From contig JAUIBA010000025.1 in the NCBI GenBank assembly GCA_030427635.1, positions 1 through 58,635 of the forward strand: a stretch of 58,635 bases of DNA. The letters are read 5' to 3'. The stretch is from Bacteroidia bacterium. GTDB lineage: Bacteria; Bacteroidota; Bacteroidia; Chitinophagales; Chitinophagaceae. The position numbers and the translations under genes were made by a program. A model generated the notes under the pieces. That model was given only the letters and a program-made list of their open reading frames with translations. It ran no database searches and was not told the DNA's origin. Positions 35,039 through 43,852 of this stretch are shown piece by piece. Numbering within the stretch: the stretch's first letter is position 1; each line of letters opens with the position of its first letter.

Positions 35039-36376
35039 ATGTATATGGTATTCAGAGAACTGAACCTTAACGCCTCATTGCTCAATGCGCTGGACGACAT
35101 GGGATATGAGCATCCTACCACCATCCAGCACAAGGCATTCCCGGTCATTATGTCGGGACGGGATGTATGTGGTATAGCACAGACAGGAACCGGAAAAACA
35201 CTGGCCTACCTGCTGCCCGGCCTGCGAATGTGGCAATTTTCAAAAGACCGCTTCCCGCAGATGCTGATACTGGTACCCACCCGCGAGCTGGTGGTACAGG
35301 TATGTGAGGAAATAAAGAAGCTTACCACCTATATGAGTGTGGTAACGGTAGGTGTATATGGCGGGGTGAATATGCGCCCCCAGCAGCTGGAAGTAGAAAA
35401 CGGCTGCGATGTGGTAGTAGCTACCCCCGGCAGACTGCTGGACCTCGTGCTGCACGGCTCGCTACGGCTTAAAGCCATTAAGCGGCTGGTGATAGATGAG
35501 GTAGACGAAATGTTTAATCTGGGATTCCGTACCCAGATAAATAATGTACTGGACCTGCTGCCTGCGCGCAGGCAGAATCTGCTGTTCTCTGCCACCATCA
35601 CTGCCGAGGTGGAAACACTAATGCATACCCACTTCAATAATCCGGCATGGGTAGAGGCCGCCCCGGTGGGTACACCACTGGAAAATATAGACCAGCGTCT
35701 GTATCAGGTGCCTAACTTCCACACAAAAGTAAACCTGCTCACGCTGCTGCTTACAGAAGATGAAAGCATGACTAAGGTGATGGTATTTGCCGCTACCAAA
35801 AAGCTGGCCGATGAGCTCCAGGATATACTGGAAGCCCGCCTGCCCGACCAGAGTGGCGTAGTACACTCCAATAAAGCACAGAACCAGCGTTTCAATACGG
35901 TAAAGAAGTTCAGGGATGGTGAGTACCGGCTCATGATAGCTACCGACCTCGTAGCCCGTGGTATAGATATAGCCGAGGTGACCCATGTCATTAACTTCGA
36001 TATCCCAGACGAGAAAGAATCTTACATACACCGCATAGGCCGTACCGGCCGTGCCGACCGCCGGGGTATATCCATAGCATTTGCATCTCCGCGCGAAGCT
36101 GATGAACTTGCCGCTATACAGGAACTGATGAAGTATGAGATTCCGGTACAGCCTCTGCCAGAGCATCTGGAGATATCAGAGGTGCTTACTGACGATGAAA
36201 TGCCTAAAGTGCATATGAGGGAAACCCTCATTGCTATGCCTAAAATTGTAGATTCAGGTGGTGCATTTCATGAAAAACTGGAAAAAAATAAAAAGGTAAA
36301 TAAAAAAGTAAGCCACAAGGAAAAAATGCGGGAGAAGTACGGCAAGCCAAAGACCCGTGGTAAAAAAAGAAAATAG
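35039..36376 (+). CDS. DEAD-box RNA helicase
   Basis: A 445-residue ATP-dependent RNA helicase. Q motif 'YEHPTTIQHKAFP', motif I 'AQTGTGKTLAY', Ia 'LVPTRELVVQ', Ib 'VATPGRLLD', III 'FSAT', V 'ATDLVARGIDIAEV' and VI 'YIHRIGRTGRADR' are all present. Motif II is 'VIDEVDEM', that is DEVD instead of DEAD. The C-terminal ~30 residues are very basic (many Lys), suited to RNA binding. A TATCTTCG near-consensus -7 box lies at 35021-35028. A second in-frame ATG at 35045 is an alternative start. CorA follows after 2 nt. Confidence 0.92.
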   Translation: MYMVFRELNLNASLLNALDDMGYEHPTTIQHKAFPVIMSGRDVCGIAQTGTGKTLAYLLPGLRMWQFSKDRFPQMLILVPTRELVVQVCEEIKKLTTYMSVVTVGVYGGVNMRPQQLEVENGCDVVVATPGRLLDLVLHGSLRLKAIKRLVIDEVDEMFNLGFRTQINNVLDLLPARRQNLLFSATITAEVETLMHTHFNNPAWVEAAPVGTPLENIDQRLYQVPNFHTKVNLLTLLLTEDESMTKVMVFAATKKLADELQDILEARLPDQSGVVHSNKAQNQRFNTVKKFRDGEYRLMIATDLVARGIDIAEVTHVINFDIPDEKESYIHRIGRTGRADRRGISIAFASPREADELAAIQELMKYEIPVQPLPEHLEISEVLTDDEMPKVHMRETLIAMPKIVDSGGAFHEKLEKNKKVNKKVSHKEKMREKYGKPKTRGKKRK

Positions 36377-36378
36377 CT

Positions 36379-37281
36379 ATGATCTCAGACCTTACTGCCG
36401 ACATCAGCTGTGCTTTCAGGTGGATAGATGTTACCGACCCCACCGAACAGGAATTACAGGAAATAGCTACCCGCTACGCACTGCACCCTGCCTCTGTATC
36501 AGACTGTCTGCAGCCAGGTCACCTGCCCAAATATGAGCAGTTTCCCGGCTATACCTTCATCATACAAAGGGTATATAATGCCGACCCCAATGCTGATGCC
36601 GACACCGTACAGGAGCTGACAGGTAAAATAGCCGTGTTTGTAACGGCTGAGTTCATCATTACCATACACCGTAAGCCGTGGGAGCCTATAAGTTCTATCT
36701 GTGCAGAGTACATATCTTCCGGCAGATGCACCAGCCCCTTTCAGGTGCTGAATATACTGGTGCGCACGGGGCTCCATACCTTCGACGCCCCGGGCAAGGC
36801 CATTACCGATTCCATAGATTTCTATGAGATGCAGGTATTTCTCCGCAAGAGAAAATTACCGCTGCTGAAGGGGCTGTACTTCATGAAGCGGAAGCTGGAT
36901 GTGATACGCAGGCTGCTACTGCTTACCTATGATATTGTAGACAGGATGGACTCCCGCGAAACCGCTAATGCCTATACCCGCGACGTAAGGGACCTGTACG
37001 TGAAACAAAAAAGCCTTTACGACAGCATGTTTGAAACCACCAATCATCTGCTCAATCTGTACTTTAACGTATCGGCACAGCGCACGAACGAGACCATGAG
37101 GGTGCTTACCATCTTCTCGGTATTCTTTATGCCACTCACCTTCATAGCCGGTGTATATGGTATGAACTTCCAGCATATGCCCGAGCTGGGATGGAAGTAT
37201 GGCTACCCTATGGTGATGCTGCTGATGATAGCAGTTACAATACTGGTCTTTATATGGTTCAGAAAAAAGAAGTGGCTGTAA
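36379..37281 (+). CDS. CorA family magnesium/divalent cation transporter
   Basis: A 300-residue homopentameric channel protein. The N-terminal ~230 residues form the cytoplasmic alpha/beta funnel with long coiled helices; two membrane helices at the end (about 245-265 and 273-295) are joined by the invariant 'VYGMNFQHMPELGWKYGY', with the GMN selectivity motif. It imports Mg2+, or Co2+/Zn2+ in some members. It is 2 nt from the helicase gene, so the two are co-transcribed. Its last codons form one arm of a hairpin serving the convergent gene. Confidence 0.92.
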   Translation: MISDLTADISCAFRWIDVTDPTEQELQEIATRYALHPASVSDCLQPGHLPKYEQFPGYTFIIQRVYNADPNADADTVQELTGKIAVFVTAEFIITIHRKPWEPISSICAEYISSGRCTSPFQVLNILVRTGLHTFDAPGKAITDSIDFYEMQVFLRKRKLPLLKGLYFMKRKLDVIRRLLLLTYDIVDRMDSRETANAYTRDVRDLYVKQKSLYDSMFETTNHLLNLYFNVSAQRTNETMRVLTIFSVFFMPLTFIAGVYGMNFQHMPELGWKYGYPMVMLLMIAVTILVFIWFRKKKWL

Positions 37282-37294
37282 AACAGCCACTTCT
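37268..37294 (-). terminator. Terminator of the AlgX-like lipoprotein gene, overlapping the corA stop
   Basis: 11-bp perfect stem AGAAGTGGCTG (37268-37278) with CAGCCACTTCT (37284-37294), 5-nt loop. On the minus strand it is followed by a T-run from the AAAAAA at 37263-37268. The corA stop codon lies in the hairpin. On the plus strand there is only a weak T stretch. Confidence 0.75.
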
Positions 37295-37300
37295 GAAATA

Positions 37301-38338
37301 TTATCTGCGGAACCGGTTCATAAAGTATGCCTCTTCTACCGGCGATGGCTCATAAGGCTTCTTAGAGCGCGCCAGATGGTTACGGTTAGTAAAGAAGAGG
37401 TCTGTGATATCCGTACCATTTGTCTGCATGATTACTACATCCGGTTCTGAATATTTAGACTTTTCTTCCCACAGCGACAGGAAATCATCTGTACAACCGG
37501 CTATCATACCTGCATTCATCATTTCTATATCAGGGTGGCGCTGTGCCAGTACCGATGTAGCTATGAATTCATTGTCCAGGAATGGAGAGTAGAACTGAGA
37601 CCCACCCAGAAACAGCACATGCTGCTTCTTTTTAGGAAACACCACATCATGGTCCATACGCAGGCCCTGCGCATTGGCTACTACCTTGTACGGCATATCC
37701 TTGCCTCCATCCAGCACCTCTTCGGTAGATGGGGCCAGATCGCCGAATGTTTCAGGGCGCTCACTGTCTTTATATACAGCAGTGCTTCTGTGGTCTTTGT
37801 ATTTGGTGATGATTGGTTCCAGCTGATCGGCCAGAAATACAGCACCTACTTTAGACCAGTGACCATCGCGTGGCATCTGGGTAATGACAGTAGGCTTCTG
37901 TGTAGCCAGTGCCGGCCCCAGATCATAATATTCCACGCCCAGCTCATTGCATGCCTGCCTTATAAAAGGATGACCATAGCGGGTAAAATCACTGATGGCA
38001 ACCCCTACTTCGGGTGTGATGATGGCTACTATAAACTTTGCACCTGTTGCCTCCACACTCTTTTTCAGCTCAGCCAGCTGGTCTTTATACCGCTGCTGCA
38101 GCTCTTTATATACTGCACTGTTCTGTCCATTATTCTCAAACAGTATCTGATCGGGTGTCTCCTTATACAACTCATTCAGTTTCTCTACCTGCTGTGCATT
38201 TCTTTTACTTTCTGCAAGCATTTCTCTGGTTTTACGACTTTGCTCCTCACTTATATGTCCCTCTCCGCTACTACTACCGCCACAACCTGTTATTGATACT
38301 GATGCTGCCAGAAGACCGGCAATAATGGACTTTTTCAT
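37301..38338 (-). CDS. AlgX/AlgJ-like SGNH lipoprotein, partner of the MBOAT protein
   Basis: A 345-residue lipoprotein (signal then 'SVSITGCGGSSS', lipobox Cys at about 19). A helical segment (about 30-100) is followed by 'FIVAIITPEVGVAI' and 'RDGHWSKVGAVFLADQL' (Asp-x-x-His of the AlgX/AlgJ SGNH fold), then a late 'HVLFLGGSQFYSP' block that may carry the nucleophile in permuted order. AlgX/AlgJ-type proteins O-acetylate exopolysaccharide in the periplasm, receiving acetyl groups from an AlgI-type MBOAT transporter. The MBOAT gene lies immediately upstream (18 nt), which strongly supports the pairing. The substrate glycan is unknown. Confidence 0.7.
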   Translation of the reverse strand: MKKSIIAGLLAASVSITGCGGSSSGEGHISEEQSRKTREMLAESKRNAQQVEKLNELYKETPDQILFENNGQNSAVYKELQQRYKDQLAELKKSVEATGAKFIVAIITPEVGVAISDFTRYGHPFIRQACNELGVEYYDLGPALATQKPTVITQMPRDGHWSKVGAVFLADQLEPIITKYKDHRSTAVYKDSERPETFGDLAPSTEEVLDGGKDMPYKVVANAQGLRMDHDVVFPKKKQHVLFLGGSQFYSPFLDNEFIATSVLAQRHPDIEMMNAGMIAGCTDDFLSLWEEKSKYSEPDVVIMQTNGTDITDLFFTNRNHLARSKKPYEPSPVEEAYFMNRFRR

Positions 38339-38356
38339 TTCTACTTAATTTATATA

Positions 38357-39775
38357 TCAGAATTTAAAATAATAGTACTCACTGGCATTCTGTTTCTTAT
38401 ATAGCAGGCATATAAGTATTACTACTATAATATAGCCCGCTACACGCACCCACATATGTTTCCTACTCAGCTGCAGCACATAATCCTTCTCCCTTTGCAC
38501 CCATTCAAATGCCAGCAGCGGTATGAACATGGCCACCTTAGTATATACCATCTTCAGCGGCAGGCGCAGAAACGAGGCCGAAAATATCTTGTGTATCAGC
38601 CCCTTTGCCACCGTCATGTCCGGCGCACGGAAAAAGATACGGGACAGTGTGGTGAGCAGGAAGGTAAATGCTATCTGCCCGGCTACTTTTACCGGCGGCA
38701 ATAATCGTCCCGCTGCCGGCGCATCCTTGTAGCGGGTAAGGGAATCTGTAAGAATATAGGGTATGAAATAGATACCATTAAGCAGCCCCCAGCATACAAA
38801 AGTCATATTGGCGCCATGCCACAGACCACTGAAGGTAAAAATGAACAGGATAGAAAGGATATACTTACCCATGCCACCACGGTTGCCACCCAGTGGCAGA
38901 TACAGATAATCCAGCATCCATTTACGTAGCGAGGTATGCCACCTGCGCCAGAACTCACCCGGATTTCGGCTGAAATGCGGCATTTTAAAATTCTGTGTAA
39001 GCTCTATGCCCATTAGTCGCCCTACGCCACGGGCTATATCAGAATAGGCCGAAAAATCGGCATACAGATAGAGGTTAAAGAGCATTACTCCCAGAAAAAC
39101 CGTACTTCCATCAAGATCGTCGTAACGTGCATAGCAGTAATTCACCACCTTCTCAGCATGTGCTGCTATGACCATTTTCTTAAAGAGGCCCCACACAATC
39201 TCCCCTACTGAATGCTCTATCCTGGCCAGTGTGGGTATGGATATTTTGGTGAATTGTGGTAAAACCGTAACTGACGAAGGAATAGGACCCGAAAGCAGGT
39301 GAGGAAAAAAGCTGATGTAAGCCGCATAAGTAAGCAGATTACGCTCAGCGGGTAGTCTGCGCCGGTACACATCTACTATATAGCCTATAGATGAGAATGT
39401 ATAATAGCTGATGCCAAGCGGCACAATTATATGCAGCGCACTGGCCTGCCACTGTTCCATTCCGGCTATATTGCCCAGTATCAGCTTACTGTACTTGATA
39501 TATGTCAGCCCAAAACCCAGTATTACAATACCGGTAGCCAGTATCCCCTTTCTGGTTGCTTTTTCTTCTTTCCCTTGTATAAGATGAGCAAAAGTGTAAC
39601 CTACCAGTATCATCCCCAGCAAATAGAAGGGGAATGTATAATGTAGATTATTGTAGAAATACCAGTTCGCAGCCAGCAAAACCATATTACGGACGTTCAT
39701 CCATTTATGAACGGCCCAGTAAGCTACCAGAACAATAAAAAAGAAAACAGCAAACTCGCTGGTATTGAAGAGCAT
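38357..39775 (-). CDS. MBOAT O-acyltransferase, AlgI type
   Basis: A 472-residue polytopic membrane protein of the MBOAT family with about ten helices. Family blocks are 'LLSGPIPSSVTVLPQF', 'FADFSAYSDIARGVGRLMGI'-type 'YADFSAYSDIARGVG', 'FWRRWHTSLRKWMLDYLYLP' (first catalytic-region His) and 'FSGLWHGANMTFVCWG' (the invariant His). It passes acyl groups across the inner membrane to a periplasmic acceptor, with the downstream SGNH lipoprotein as the likely transferase. An inverted repeat lies directly upstream of the start. Confidence 0.93.
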   Translation of the reverse strand: MLFNTSEFAVFFFIVLVAYWAVHKWMNVRNMVLLAANWYFYNNLHYTFPFYLLGMILVGYTFAHLIQGKEEKATRKGILATGIVILGFGLTYIKYSKLILGNIAGMEQWQASALHIIVPLGISYYTFSSIGYIVDVYRRRLPAERNLLTYAAYISFFPHLLSGPIPSSVTVLPQFTKISIPTLARIEHSVGEIVWGLFKKMVIAAHAEKVVNYCYARYDDLDGSTVFLGVMLFNLYLYADFSAYSDIARGVGRLMGIELTQNFKMPHFSRNPGEFWRRWHTSLRKWMLDYLYLPLGGNRGGMGKYILSILFIFTFSGLWHGANMTFVCWGLLNGIYFIPYILTDSLTRYKDAPAAGRLLPPVKVAGQIAFTFLLTTLSRIFFRAPDMTVAKGLIHKIFSASFLRLPLKMVYTKVAMFIPLLAFEWVQREKDYVLQLSRKHMWVRVAGYIIVVILICLLYKKQNASEYYYFKF

Positions 39776-39776
39776 G

Positions 39777-39807
39777 ATTGTGTGTAAAACTAGTTAAACC
39801 ACACAAT
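39777..39807. promoter_or_regulatory. Inverted repeat upstream of the MBOAT operon
   Basis: ATTGTGTG (39777-39784) and CACACAAT (39800-39807), 15-nt spacer, immediately upstream of the MBOAT start codon. It could be an operator or a leader hairpin over the ribosome site. No -7 box was recognised. Confidence 0.5.
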
Positions 39808-39874
39808 TAATATCATTTTTTTCTATTTACTAAAGGTTAACCATTCAAATAAAATTAAATGAGAAACATATTAC

Positions 39875-40705
39875 CTATTGGTTCAGGTACAAATCTTTCT
39901 GTAGTGGCTGCCCTGGCGAAACCGCATATTGCTCCAGGTCAGTGATACCGGCATCGGCCAGTACCTCCTCATCCAGAAACAGATTACCGGTACAGATAGC
40001 TGATGGTTTGCTGAGTATATGGCATGCGGCATCTGCCACTATTGAAGGCCATCGGCTACGCGACACCAGCGCATCACCACCCAGCAGATTACGCACCGCC
40101 GCAGTGGCAATAGTTGTTACCGGCCATAGGGAATTGGCAGCTATACCATCTTTGCGCAGCTCTTCCGACCATCCCAGCGTCATCATACTCATGCTGTACT
40201 TGCTGATGGTATAACCCACATAAGGGCCCAGCCAGCGGGGATCCAGATTAATGGGGGGTGACAAGGTAAGTACATGAGGATTTTTCCCCTTGCGAAGGAA
40301 AGGAATACAGTGACGGGTCACCAGATAGGTACCCCGCACATTTATATTATGTATCAAGTCCAGGCGCTTGGTATCCAGCTCCTCCGTACCACCCAGAGAT
40401 ATGGCAGAGGCATTATTAACAACAATGTCTATACCGCCAAACAGGGCTATCGTTTCCTGCACTGCGCTCAGTATCTGCTCCTCATCACGTATATCGCACT
40501 GCACAGCCAGCCCACGGCCTCCTGCCTCATTCACCTTCTGCGCCACAGAATGTATAGTACCTCCCAGTCGCGGGTCTTCCCTTACCGACTTTCCCAGTAC
40601 CACAATATTGGCTCCCTCTGCTGCCAGGCGTAATGCTATGGCCTCACCTATACCCCTGCTGGCGCCGGTTATAAAAGCTGTCTTCCCTGAAAACTGCATA
40701 CTCAT
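39875..40705 (-). CDS. Short-chain dehydrogenase, HSDL2-like
   Basis: A 276-residue SDR oxidoreductase. The nucleotide motif is 'TAFITGASRGIGEAIALRL' (residues about 9-27), 'VNNASAISL' is the NNAG-like block, and the Tyr-Lys pair is in 'VGYTISKYSMS' (about 171-181). The Ser normally two turns before is in 'LTLSPPINLDPRW', a pattern of the HSDL2-like group. The C-terminal 'ICTGNLFLDEEVLADAGI' is also typical. The substrate is unknown, perhaps a fatty-acyl compound. It is divergent from nadE. Confidence 0.88.
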   Translation of the reverse strand: MSMQFSGKTAFITGASRGIGEAIALRLAAEGANIVVLGKSVREDPRLGGTIHSVAQKVNEAGGRGLAVQCDIRDEEQILSAVQETIALFGGIDIVVNNASAISLGGTEELDTKRLDLIHNINVRGTYLVTRHCIPFLRKGKNPHVLTLSPPINLDPRWLGPYVGYTISKYSMSMMTLGWSEELRKDGIAANSLWPVTTIATAAVRNLLGGDALVSRSRWPSIVADAACHILSKPSAICTGNLFLDEEVLADAGITDLEQYAVSPGQPLQKDLYLNQ

Positions 40706-40811
40706 GACATTTTGTTGTTACGAAGTTAACCGCTTTAGCCACTAAAACACCTGTAAAGGGGTTCATTTTAACACAATCAGAATATACAGCACGCCACATG
40801 GTTAACTATCC

Positions 40812-40819
40812 TAATTTTG
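40812..40819 (+). promoter_or_regulatory. -7 promoter element of nadE
   Basis: TAATTTTG matches TAnnTTTG and lies 20 nt upstream of the ATG at 40840. Confidence 0.6.
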
Positions 40820-40839
40820 CCCCGTCATAAGCAGGCGTC

Positions 40840-42516
40840 ATGAGAATAGTACTGGCACAACAGAATTACCATATTGGCAACTTTGAGTTGAACACACAGA
40901 AGATACTGGATGCTATAGCCACGGCAAAGGCACAGGGGGCAGACCTTATCGTATTTCCTGAGCTGGCCATTACCGGCTACCCCCCGCGCGACTTTCTGGA
41001 GTTTGAAGACTTTCTGAACCAGGCACATGCTGCGCTGGATACCATAAGACTAGCTGCTGATACAATAGGCGTGCTGGTAGGTTGCCCTACCCACAATACC
41101 GACCCTAAGGGTAAAAATCTCTTTAACAGCGCCTGCCTGCTGTATGAGCAGCAACTGAAAGCCGTAGTGAACAAGACCCTGCTGCCTACATACGATATTT
41201 TTGACGAATACCGCTATTTTGAGCCAGCCGCTACGTGGGACATAGTACAGTTTAAAGGCCACCGCTTGGCAGTGACCGTTTGTGAGGATATATGGAACCT
41301 GGGCGACGACCCGCTGTACCGTATATGCCCTATGGATGAGCTGGCGCCACACAAGCCGGAAATCATCATCAATCTCAGTGCATCTCCTTTCGACTATCTG
41401 CATGTAGCTGCCCGCAAAAGTATTGTAAGGCAGAATGTGGAGAAATATGGTATACCCATGATATACTGCAATGCCGTAGGCTCACAGACAGAAATAGTCT
41501 TTGATGGAGGCTCTATGGCAGTAAATGCAGATGGCACGCTGGCTGCAGAGCTTCCTTACTTTACTGAGGCTCTTGCCATTGCCGACTGGGATGGCGGACT
41601 GTCCTTCTCTGGTGCTTGTCATATAGACGGTCTGAACAATCCCCTTCCCGATATGGAAGCGCTGCATCCTGAAAGCAATATTGCACAGATACATCAGGCA
41701 CTGCTGCTGGGCATACGTGACTACTTTGGCAAAATGGGCTTTAAAAAAGCTATCGTTGCCTCATCGGGCGGTATAGACAGTGCGGTAACACTGGCGCTGG
41801 CATGCGAGGCACTGGGTGCAGAAAATGTACATGCACTGCTGCTGCCATCTCACTTCTCTACGGCTCACTCTGTAGACGATGCGGTACAGCTCTCTGTAAA
41901 CCTGGGCAATCCTTACGATACCATACCTATAAAAGGTGTTTTTGATGCCTACACCACCGCATTGAGTCCCGTGTTTAAAGACCTCCCCTTCAGCCTGGCC
42001 GAGGAAAACCTGCAGTCGCGCATACGTGGCGGTATGGTAATGGCGCTGGCCAATAAGTTTGGCTATATCCTGCTCAATACCTCCAACAAAAGTGAACTGG
42101 CTACCGGCTACGGTACCCTCTATGGGGACATGGCCGGTGGTCTGGGCGTACTCGGCGACCTCTACAAGCTGCAGGTATATGCTCTGGCCCGCTACATAAA
42201 CCGTGACAGGGAAGTAATACCGGAAAACATCATCACCAAAGCGCCCAGTGCCGAGCTGCGCCCTGGCCAGAAGGACAGCGACAGCCTGCCGGAGTACGAT
42301 GTGCTGGACCCCATCCTGTACCAGTATATAGAACGCCGCCGTGGCCCCCGTGAAATCATACTCATGGGCTATGATGCGTCACTTGTTTCCCGCATTCTGC
42401 GCCTCGTAAATATCAATGAGTATAAGCGCAATCAGTTCTGTCCCATTATACGTATATCGCCCAAGGCATTTGGTGTAGGACGGCGTATGCCTATAGTAGG
42501 TAAGTATCTGGCTTAG
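40840..42516 (+). CDS. nadE: Glutamine-dependent NAD+ synthetase
   Basis: A 558-residue enzyme that amidates nicotinate adenine dinucleotide to NAD+. Residues 1-260 are a nitrilase-type glutaminase with the Glu-Lys-Cys triad: 'VFPELAITGYPP' (Glu about 48), 'NKTLLPTYDIFDE' (Lys about 114) and 'VTVCEDIWNLGDD' (Cys about 149). The C-terminal synthetase carries the P-loop 'VASSGGIDSAVTLAL' and 'NTSNKSELATGYGTLYGD'. The end 'RMPIVGKYLA' is typical. A promoter -7 box stands 20 nt before the start. Confidence 0.95.
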   Translation: MRIVLAQQNYHIGNFELNTQKILDAIATAKAQGADLIVFPELAITGYPPRDFLEFEDFLNQAHAALDTIRLAADTIGVLVGCPTHNTDPKGKNLFNSACLLYEQQLKAVVNKTLLPTYDIFDEYRYFEPAATWDIVQFKGHRLAVTVCEDIWNLGDDPLYRICPMDELAPHKPEIIINLSASPFDYLHVAARKSIVRQNVEKYGIPMIYCNAVGSQTEIVFDGGSMAVNADGTLAAELPYFTEALAIADWDGGLSFSGACHIDGLNNPLPDMEALHPESNIAQIHQALLLGIRDYFGKMGFKKAIVASSGGIDSAVTLALACEALGAENVHALLLPSHFSTAHSVDDAVQLSVNLGNPYDTIPIKGVFDAYTTALSPVFKDLPFSLAEENLQSRIRGGMVMALANKFGYILLNTSNKSELATGYGTLYGDMAGGLGVLGDLYKLQVYALARYINRDREVIPENIITKAPSAELRPGQKDSDSLPEYDVLDPILYQYIERRRGPREIILMGYDASLVSRILRLVNINEYKRNQFCPIIRISPKAFGVGRRMPIVGKYLA

Positions 42517-42653
42517 TCCTGCTTTTGCGGTGGCGATACCGGCTTACGTTTCCCTACCGGGAAGCGATACCCTGCAGATAATCCGTAATTGAAAAAGCGG
42601 TAAACAGTACCGGATACGTATGCAGAATGCTCCCGCACCTCATCCGATAGCAT
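42513..42653 (-). pseudogene. C-terminal fragment of an outer-membrane beta-barrel protein
   Basis: The minus-strand frame ends 'YRFFNYGLSAGYRFPVGKRK' plus a short polar tail. The alternating 'YGLSAGYRF' pattern is that of the last strands of an outer-membrane barrel. Only about 40 residues look meaningful; nothing upstream within 42651-42932 continues the barrel. It therefore seems to be the 3' stub of a lost gene. Its stop codon overlaps the nadE stop. Calling it a fragment is inference from composition. Confidence 0.4.
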
Positions 42654-42932
42654 ATTGCACGGAAAACTATGCAGGTGAGCGTTTATGCAACGGATAGTGC
42701 GAATACGAAGTAAATCGCTAACAATATATATTTCATATGCAGCTAAAGTGTGCATGAAAACAATCGTTACAATGTAATTCTGATCCTCCGGTTTGAATCA
42801 TCAGATATACGTAAACATCTTAACGAAATGCTAAATGCAAAACACATAATATTCATTTAACCGCTTATTCATTTTCTCTTTATGTAAATACCGTCATTTT
42901 GTATAACCAAATACTCAGACGAGCCTCGATAT
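42654..42932 (+). other. AT-rich intergenic region before the phosphoesterase gene
   Basis: About 280 bases with no supported gene. It contains the upstream control region of the 42933 gene, with a near-consensus -7 box TCATTTTG at 42894-42901 (one mismatch to TAnnTTTG) 31 nt before the start. No hairpin was noticed. Confidence 0.5.
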
Positions 42933-43820
42933 ATGGCAAAAAGAGAAGTGGACATTGTAGTGCTGTCCGACATTCACCTGGGCACTTACGGTTGCCACGC
43001 TACAGAACTGCTGAGGTATCTGAAAAGCATAAAGCCGCGTGCCGTAATTCTTAATGGCGACATCATAGACATCTGGCAGTTCAACAAACGCTACTGGCCC
43101 AGTACGCACATGATGGTAGTGAAGCATCTCACCAGCCTCATGGCAAAAGATATTCCCGTGTACTTCATACCCGGCAATCATGACGAAATGCTGCGCCGCT
43201 TCAAAGGCTTTAATCTGGGCTCACTGAAAATAGTAAATAAGCTGTCGCTGAAGGTAGACGGGAAACGCATATGGGTGTTTCATGGCGATGTTTTTGACGT
43301 AGTCATGCAGAATAGTAAATGGCTGGCACGGCTGGGTGCGGTAGGTTATGATACCCTCATTCTCATAAACCGTTTTGTCAATTTCGTATCGCAGAAAATG
43401 GGACGTGGCAAACTATCATTCTCCAAAAAAGTAAAGAATACGGTAAAGAGTGCTGTAAAGTTTATCAACGACTTTGAGAATACCGTATGTGATATCGCTG
43501 CAGAGAACAATTACGACTATGTAATATGCGGCCACATACACCACCCTGAAATAAAACAGATGCAGACAAAGCACGGAGATGTTACATACATGAACTCCGG
43601 CGACTGGATAGAAAACCTTACTGCACTGGAATATACCGACTCCCGCTGGCGCATATACCACTATGCCAATGACCCTGTGGCACAGGCCATAGATATAGGT
43701 AAGAACAAAGGCAACAAGCAGACATCCAAAGAAATGATGGATAAACTGCTTTCTGAACTAAATGTGAAAAATCCCCGCGACACCGAGGCATCAGCAGTAG
43801 TAACCGTTGGGGTTCAGTAA
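42933..43820 (+). CDS. UDP-2,3-diacylglucosamine diphosphatase-like phosphoesterase
   Basis: A 295-residue calcineurin-like metallophosphoesterase with all motifs: 'LSDIHLGT' (DxH), 'LNGDIIDIW' (GDxxD), 'IPGNHDEML' (GNHD), 'FHGDVFD' and 'CGHIHHPEI' (GHxH). This longer branch is often labelled UDP-2,3-diacylglucosamine hydrolase family but differs from the LpxH at 11546-12301, so its true substrate is open. It is followed 32 nt later by a glycosyltransferase, and the two are probably in one operon; such phosphoesterase-glycosyltransferase pairs point to glycolipid metabolism. Confidence 0.82.
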   Translation: MAKREVDIVVLSDIHLGTYGCHATELLRYLKSIKPRAVILNGDIIDIWQFNKRYWPSTHMMVVKHLTSLMAKDIPVYFIPGNHDEMLRRFKGFNLGSLKIVNKLSLKVDGKRIWVFHGDVFDVVMQNSKWLARLGAVGYDTLILINRFVNFVSQKMGRGKLSFSKKVKNTVKSAVKFINDFENTVCDIAAENNYDYVICGHIHHPEIKQMQTKHGDVTYMNSGDWIENLTALEYTDSRWRIYHYANDPVAQAIDIGKNKGNKQTSKEMMDKLLSELNVKNPRDTEASAVVTVGVQ

Positions 43821-43852
43821 CTTGGTTTCATCAAAATTTTTAAGTGCAGGGC

